From: Sphingobacterium thalpophilum
Lineage (GTDB): Bacteria; Bacteroidota; Bacteroidia; Sphingobacteriales; Sphingobacteriaceae
Direction: 5' to 3'
Assembly: GCF_038396785.1 (NCBI RefSeq)
Contig: NZ_CP151087.1
Coordinates: 186,001 to 250,000 of the forward strand
Length of the DNA: 64,000 nucleotides
Shown in pieces: positions 59,807 through 64,000 of the stretch. The position numbers and the translations under genes were made by a program. A model generated the notes under the pieces. The model ran no database searches and was not told where the DNA came from. It saw nothing but the letters and a program-made list of their open reading frames with translations. The number at the start of each line of letters is the position of its first letter. Positions within the stretch are counted from its first letter, which is position 1.

Positions 59807-61126
59807 ATGACTACAGAAATTAAAAACAGAATAAGAGAAGTATTCGAAAAACAGAAAGACTTTTTCGGCACGCAAGCAACGAAGGAAATCACATTCCGTA
59901 AAAGACAGTTGCAAAATTTCCGTAAAGTTTTTGCGAGTTATACGGATGCGATCTGTGAAGCAGTGAATATCGATCTTGGAAAAAGCAGGGCAGAAGCAGA
60001 ATACGTCGAAGTTCAGATTGTTCTCGATGAACTCGACGATATGATCGAAAATATGGAAGAATGGGCAAAACCAACCTATGTCAAATCAAAACCGCATGCT
60101 TCGGGAGCGGAAGTCATCAGTAAGTACATCTATGAGCCCTACGGTGTAAACTATATTATAGGTCCCTTCAATTACCCGGTGCAGTTGACTTTCAGTCCGC
60201 TGATCGGGGCCCTGATGGCCGGAAATACGGCTATCATCAAACCTTCTGAAAACACGCCCCATGTTGCCCAGGTTATTGAAGATATTGTTAGCGAAGCTTT
60301 TGATGAACAATATGTTGCCGTTTTTCAGGGCGCTATTGAAGAAAACACCTATCTATTGAGCCTTGCTTTTGATTACATCTTTTTTACGGGAAGCCCTAAT
60401 GTTGGCAAAATTGTCATGAAGGCAGCTGCCGAACAACTGATTCCGCTTACTTTGGAACTGGGCGGAAAATCCCCAACGATCGTACACCATGATGCGGATA
60501 TCGAAAAAGCCGTTCAGCGCATTTCTGCCGGCAAATGGATCAATTGCGGACAGACCTGTGTTGCTCCGGATTACGTGTATGTGCATGAATCTGTGAAGGG
60601 CGCCTTTATCGATCAGTTGAAATCTTATCTTAAAGCTACGTACAACGACGAATCTTTAGGGAAAATCGGTAAGATTGTAAGTCAGCATCAGATCGGGAAT
60701 TTAGCGGGATACCTGGATGCCGCTCCCGAAAAAGTTATTTATGGGGGAAAATATGATCTGGAAACACGCCATTTTGAAGCAACCTTGATGGACGATGTCA
60801 ACTGGAATGACGCGGTGATGCAGCAGGAAATTTTTGGTCCGATCCTTCCTATTTTAACTTACAGCAATATCGATGAAGTGCTGAAAGAGATCAATGGCAG
60901 ACCCAAGCCATTGGCGCTTTATGTGTTTTCTGAAAGTCAGCAATTTGCCGATGACGTGATCGCAAGAACCACCAGCGGCGATGCGGAGATCAATAGTACA
61001 TTGATCCACGTCGGATCGCATTATCTTCCTTTCGGTGGCGTAGGTGCTTCGGGAATGGGAAAATATCACGGCAGATTTAGTCTGGAAAACTTTAGCCACC
61101 AGCGTTCGATCCTGCAGGTAAAATAG
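59807..61126 (+). CDS. Class-3-type aldehyde dehydrogenase
   Basis: A 439-residue enzyme, shorter than the usual 470-500 and so of the ALDH3/fatty-aldehyde type. IIGPFNYPVQLTFSPLIGAL (cofactor loop), TLELGGKSPTIVHHDADI with catalytic Glu, and NCGQTCVAPDYVYVHES with catalytic Cys near residue 248. EIFGPILPILTYSNIDEVLK and FGGVGASGMGKYHGRFSLEN follow. It oxidises medium or long-chain aldehydes. Regulation by the upstream AraC paralogue is plausible. Confidence 0.93.
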   Translation: MTTEIKNRIREVFEKQKDFFGTQATKEITFRKRQLQNFRKVFASYTDAICEAVNIDLGKSRAEAEYVEVQIVLDELDDMIENMEEWAKPTYVKSKPHASGAEVISKYIYEPYGVNYIIGPFNYPVQLTFSPLIGALMAGNTAIIKPSENTPHVAQVIEDIVSEAFDEQYVAVFQGAIEENTYLLSLAFDYIFFTGSPNVGKIVMKAAAEQLIPLTLELGGKSPTIVHHDADIEKAVQRISAGKWINCGQTCVAPDYVYVHESVKGAFIDQLKSYLKATYNDESLGKIGKIVSQHQIGNLAGYLDAAPEKVIYGGKYDLETRHFEATLMDDVNWNDAVMQQEIFGPILPILTYSNIDEVLKEINGRPKPLALYVFSESQQFADDVIARTTSGDAEINSTLIHVGSHYLPFGGVGASGMGKYHGRFSLENFSHQRSILQVK

Positions 61127-61375
61127 CGCTACTCCTTCTAGCTATCGAAGCATATGGGTTGATAACCAGTGGACTATTTACTATTTTGATAAGTGTGATA
61201 GCATTGTGAAACCCTGTTTTTTTTGATTGGCAGCTAAATTATTGATATTTGGTTTGAGAGATTCCAGCGGGGTAAAATGGCTTTGAGAGGCCCGAATAAG
61301 CGCTGATAGAATCTAAACCTGTAATCCAGACGTCCACGGCAAATCAGTGGGCGATGGATTTAAATTTTCAAATTT

Positions 61376-62132
61376 ATGGCAAATCAAGAAGTAAACGGAA
61401 AAGTAGTTTTGATCGCAGGTGGTGCGAAAAACTTAGGGGGACTGTTGAGCCGGGATTTTGCGGCACAAGGAGCAAAGCTTGTCATTCCCTACAATAGTGA
61501 GAGCACAAGAGCCGAGGCAGAAAAAACATTGTCGGATGTACAAGCGATTGGTGCCGAGGGACTGCTTGTCCAGGGCGACCTTACACAGCTATCAAATATA
61601 AAAGCGCTATTCGACCAAGCCGAAGAAAAGTTCGGAAAGGTTGATATCGCAATCAATACAGTCGGTAAAGTACTGAAAAAAACCGTTTGTAGAGACGTCA
61701 GAGCTTGAGTACGACAGCATGAGTGATATTAATTCGAAGGCCGCTTATTTTTTTATTCTCGAAGCCGGCAAGCGGATCAACGACAATGGCAAAATCTGCA
61801 CTGTCGTTACGTCTTTATTAGCAGCCTATACGGGCCTTTATTCGACATATGCGGGAATAAAAGCCCCTGTAGAACATTTTACAAGGGCTGCGTCTAAGGA
61901 ATTCGGACCGCGTGGAATTTCAGTTACGGCAGTAGCTCCGGGTCCGATGGATACACCTTTCTTCTACGGACAGGAATCTGAAGATGCTGTGGCCTATCAC
62001 AAGTCGGCGTCTGCGCTGGGTGGACTTACCGATATTAAGGACATTGCACCACTGATTGAGTTTCTGGTAACGGATGGCTGGTGGATAACTGGACAGACTA
62101 TTTTCGCCAATGGCGGGTATACCACAAGATAA
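61376..62132 (+). pseudogene. SDR gene interrupted by one extra A in an A7 run
   Basis: The first 110 codons (VVLIAGGAKNLGGLLSRDFA, VDIAINTVGKVLKK) and the frame from about 61690 to 62132 (EYDSMSDINSKAAYFFILEA, YSTYAGIKAPVEHFTRAASK, the YxxxK region) are two parts of one SDR of about 250 residues. The frame breaks at the A-run 61676-61682. Removing one A restores KKPFVETSELEYDSMSD. It may be a real recent mutation, a phase-variable switch or a sequencing error. Otherwise all SDR motifs are intact, so the change is recent. Confidence 0.85.
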
Positions 62133-62147
62133 CATGTGTAAGCAAAA

Positions 62148-62167
62148 GGCAGTCAAAGCTGACTGTC
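62148..62167 (+). terminator. Terminator after the SDR gene
   Basis: GGCAGTCA and TGACTGTC form an 8-bp stem with one wobble and an AAGC loop, followed by TTTTG. Confidence 0.75.
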
Positions 62168-62196
62168 TTTTGATACACAGATAACAGAGCATGATA

Positions 62197-62252
62197 ACAT
62201 AGCACAGCTTCATAATACAGCATAGCTTCATAATATAGCACAGCTTCCAATC
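62197..62252 (+). repeat. Three imperfect tandem units of about 18 bp
   Basis: Units built on AGCACAGCTTCATAAT, AGCATAGCTTCATAAT and AGCACAGCTTCCAAT lie in the spacer before the next AraC gene. Too short and too few for CRISPR. Confidence 0.4.
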
Positions 62253-62353
62253 CGATTTGGGTTCCAAACAGGGGCAGCTTATGATCTCAGACAAGTGAAG
62301 ATGATCTGCAGGAGGTTCTCGTGCTGATAACTGTATAAACGCTTATCGAGACG

Positions 62354-63196
62354 ATGATGAATAGTAAGGACCTAGAAATAGGGCTACAGGATTTTGGGAT
62401 TTGTACACTCGCCGAATTCCAACAAACCGAAAGTGATATAGCAAGTGATACTTATTACATCATAAAAATAAATGAACCGATCGTCATTGCTGTAAATAGG
62501 GAGTTTTATACGCTGGATAGCGGACAGCTACTATTTGTAGGGCCTAGAAAGCGAATCAAATTCATGAAGGATGCACCAATAGGGGGCTATGTGCTATCAT
62601 TTACCGCAGCGTTTTATCTGCGATCAAAATCCGACGTGAAGATGCTCAACTCCATATTGTTCTATGGCATTCAGAATGCCATACAAATTGAAGGTAAAAT
62701 GGGAAATCAGGCCTATTTTGATGGGGCTATTATTGAACGCATAAAAATGGCGCGGGTACAGGGACCGGAAATATTGGATCTGGTCGCTCATCACTGTGTC
62801 GAGTCAATTTTAATGGAAGGACATTACAGGCTCTCTCTTCAGGGGATTCTATCAAAGCTGTGCAGTTCATCGGAGCAGATTGTTTTTAATAGCTTTAACA
62901 TTTTGGTATACAAGTATTATCGTGAAAGTACGTCCGTCAGTTTTTATGCCAATAAATTAAAACTTACAAGCAGAAGGCTTTCCGCGCTATGCGCAGCTAA
63001 CAGCGAAAAATCTGCAAAAGCATTCATTTCGGGAATTGTAGTCCAGGAGGCTATCCGCTTGATCAGACATTCGAATCTATCCATTTTACAGATTTCTTTC
63101 GAAATAGGTTTTAGTAATGTCGCAAATTTCAGAAATTTCATCAAGAAACATACCGGCAAACAACCCCATTTGTACCGTAACGAAAGAGATCAATAA
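62354..63196 (+). CDS. AraC-type regulator, divergent subfamily
   Basis: A 280-residue protein (start at the first of two consecutive ATGs). A cupin-like sensor region (IAVNREFYTLDSGQLLFVGP, IGGYVLSFTAAFYLRS) precedes a C-terminal HTH pair: VSFYANKLKLTSRRLSALCA and ILQISFEIGFSNVANFRNFI, KKHTGKQPHLYR. It differs from the three paralogues upstream. It follows the frameshifted SDR gene and its terminator. Confidence 0.82.
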   Translation: MMNSKDLEIGLQDFGICTLAEFQQTESDIASDTYYIIKINEPIVIAVNREFYTLDSGQLLFVGPRKRIKFMKDAPIGGYVLSFTAAFYLRSKSDVKMLNSILFYGIQNAIQIEGKMGNQAYFDGAIIERIKMARVQGPEILDLVAHHCVESILMEGHYRLSLQGILSKLCSSSEQIVFNSFNILVYKYYRESTSVSFYANKLKLTSRRLSALCAANSEKSAKAFISGIVVQEAIRLIRHSNLSILQISFEIGFSNVANFRNFIKKHTGKQPHLYRNERDQ

Positions 63197-63550
63197 TTTT
63201 GGATATCGTATATCATTTGCGGTCTAAGGGCTGGGATGAGTATAAACCAGACAGATCGGTGAGGGTAGGCAACCGCAAACCCTAAGCGGCATTTCACAAA
63301 GACTATTTTTTCAATGACGCAGCCCCCGGGCTGCGTCATTTGATATGGAGCAATATCCACAGCTTTAAAAAAGGCTTTTGTAAATCGTGACTTTGCTTTT
63401 TCAAATCCTGATTGAAATCAAGTATTTATTTCAATAAATCGATAATTATTTACTAATTTTATTAGTATGTCAATCGCTTTTAGTATATTTGTTTAGTCAA
63501 CGAAACGTTTCCCCGGATGCAATTTCACGCTCAAAGCATGAGGAATGTAG
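63197..63550. other. Spacer with palindrome and a TAnnTTTG box
   Basis: It holds the palindrome at 63313-63340 and a rightward -7 box TATATTTG at 63484-63491, but no gene. The box points at the Crp remnant, so it may be the surviving promoter of the lost gene. Confidence 0.45.
63313..63340. terminator. GC-rich perfect palindrome, probable terminator
   Basis: AATGACGCAGCCC faces GGGCTGCGTCATT with two bases between, so 13 paired positions. Located 117 bp past the AraC stop and followed by TTGATA. Confidence 0.6.
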
Positions 63551-63685
63551 GTAGCGCAAGGTTATCTCAAGCTCATGGCCGAACAGCCAGATCTGCTGCA
63601 CAACGTACCCATGCAATATATCGCATCGTTCCTCGGCATGAACCCCAAAAGTTTGAGCCGTATCCGCAAACAGATCATTAGATGA
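63551..63685 (+). pseudogene. C-terminal remnant of a Crp/Fnr regulator
   Basis: After a stop codon the frame reads YLKLMAEQPDLLHNVPMQYI then ASFLGMNPKSLSRIRKQIIR. This is the winged-helix end of a Bacteroidota Crp/Fnr protein (IASFLGxxPxSLSRIRK). The whole sensor domain is absent, so a deletion removed about 150 residues. The codons are otherwise intact. Confidence 0.75.
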
Positions 63686-63725
63686 TACTCTTCTTGGCCT
63701 ACCTGATGGAACACCAGGAATTACT

Positions 63726-64000
63726 TTAGTGCAGATCTTGAAAATTGAATCCCACACGGATCGCTTTCAGACCAACCAGTCCCTGCAGATCTTCCACCTC
63801 AAACTGCTCGATATTTTCGTCGAGTAATCCTTTGTGCTGTAGTAGGTTGATGTATCCCATATATTCTGTTTCTTCATGTACATTGGAGTAGACAACAACC
63901 AGTTTGCCTTTTTGTGTGATGCGCTCCGTCGAGCCCTTGATCTTGGCTTTATCAATGCGTTTCTTGGCAATCTCGTAGCGTACATTATAGGATCCATCGA
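63726..64000 (-). CDS. C-terminal end of a large protein, possibly GAF-domain-type (cut by window edge)
   Basis: The frame enters from the right edge and stops at 63726, giving 91 residues: NVRYEIAKKRIDKAKIKGST, ERITQKGKLVVVYSN, EYMGYINLLQHKGLLDE, IEQFEVEDLQGLVGLKAIRV. It resembles the end of large GAF-domain-containing Bacteroidota proteins I recall, but the resemblance is from memory and the domains lie outside the window. Confidence 0.55.
   Translation of the reverse strand, partial: DGSYNVRYEIAKKRIDKAKIKGSTERITQKGKLVVVYSNVHEETEYMGYINLLQHKGLLDENIEQFEVEDLQGLVGLKAIRVGFNFQDLH

Noticed and set aside
61376..62132. Programmed ribosomal frameshift in the SDR gene
   Set aside because: No SD-like stimulator or pseudoknot is evident and SDR genes are not known to use one; mutation or read error is simpler.
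62197..62252. Short tandem units resembling a tiny CRISPR array
   Set aside because: Units are about 18 bp, imperfect and directly adjacent, with no spacers and no cas genes anywhere in the window.

Overview
The window looks like a chromosomal stretch from a Bacteroidota bacterium, most likely Sphingobacteriaceae (Sphingobacterium-like). The grounds are a SusC/SusD outer-membrane pair, a small DUF6520-type protein, DUF6266-type and DUF5675-type proteins, promoters of the Bacteroidota TAnnTTTG type, weak Shine-Dalgarno sequences, many AraC, HxlR and Crp regulators, and moderate-to-low GC. No rRNA, tRNA or CRISPR array was seen. Both window edges cut a gene: a Crp/Fnr regulator at the left and a large unidentified protein at the right.

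Layout. 1-2.1 kb: a Crp/Fnr regulator, and a DHFR-fold reductase divergent from an HxlR regulator. 2.1-8.3 kb: a probable composite transposon, in which two 1349-bp IS4-family copies in direct orientation flank a lutA-lutB-lutC-nucleosidase operon (lactate oxidation). Only the outer flanks share a 9-bp direct repeat. 8.4-14.6 kb: an accessory, AT-rich islet with a membrane protein plus a cysteine-desulfurase homologue whose catalytic cysteine is displaced, small secreted proteins, a zeta-toxin-like kinase with a small partner, unknown gene pairs behind perfect palindromes, and gene debris. 14.8-19.2 kb: an operon of an IspD-like cytidylyltransferase, a GT25-like/LicD fusion, a double-glycine-leader protein with a very acidic linker and an HExxH domain, and a secreted small protein. 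It is divergent from a C39-peptidase ABC exporter that is truncated before its ATPase domain. 19.3-20.6 kb: an XRE-like regulator with a perfect palindromic operator overlapping a divergent promoter, followed by about 900 bp of highly structured, largely non-coding DNA. 20.6-27.5 kb: small protein, thioredoxin-fold fusion, SusC and SusD (an outer-membrane uptake locus), then a DUF6520-type protein. 28-34.9 kb: AraC and LytTR-like regulators and a cassette of an excisionase-like HTH protein, two DUF6266 proteins, a DUF5675 protein and a holin-like small protein. 34.9-52 kb: PfkB kinase, aldo/keto reductase, aldehyde dehydrogenase with AraC regulator and MFS pump, PAS histidine kinase, SDR/DUF2867 protein, an ABC transporter with a NEW3-domain protein, Hsp20 and a fatty acid desaturase. 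52-63 kb: three paralogous AraC regulators, each next to SDR, aldo/keto or aldehyde dehydrogenase genes, a frameshifted SDR and one further, divergent AraC-type regulator.

The best candidate for an undescribed system is the 14.8-19.2 kb locus. The pairing of an IspD-like enzyme with a LicD-fold transferase parallels the CDP-ribitol/ribitol-phosphate transfer logic of human ISPD and fukutin. Here it is translationally coupled to a protein that appears made for C39-type export. The working hypothesis is a secreted metallopeptidase-like protein decorated with an alditol- or choline-phosphate. This is inference from gene content. The exporter in the window is broken, so export would need another transporter.

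Second-tier items are the lut composite transposon with an anti-read-through hairpin in its IS that shows a compensatory base-pair change, the operator/promoter/structured-RNA complex at 19.7-20.3 kb, and the unusual cysteine desulfurase.
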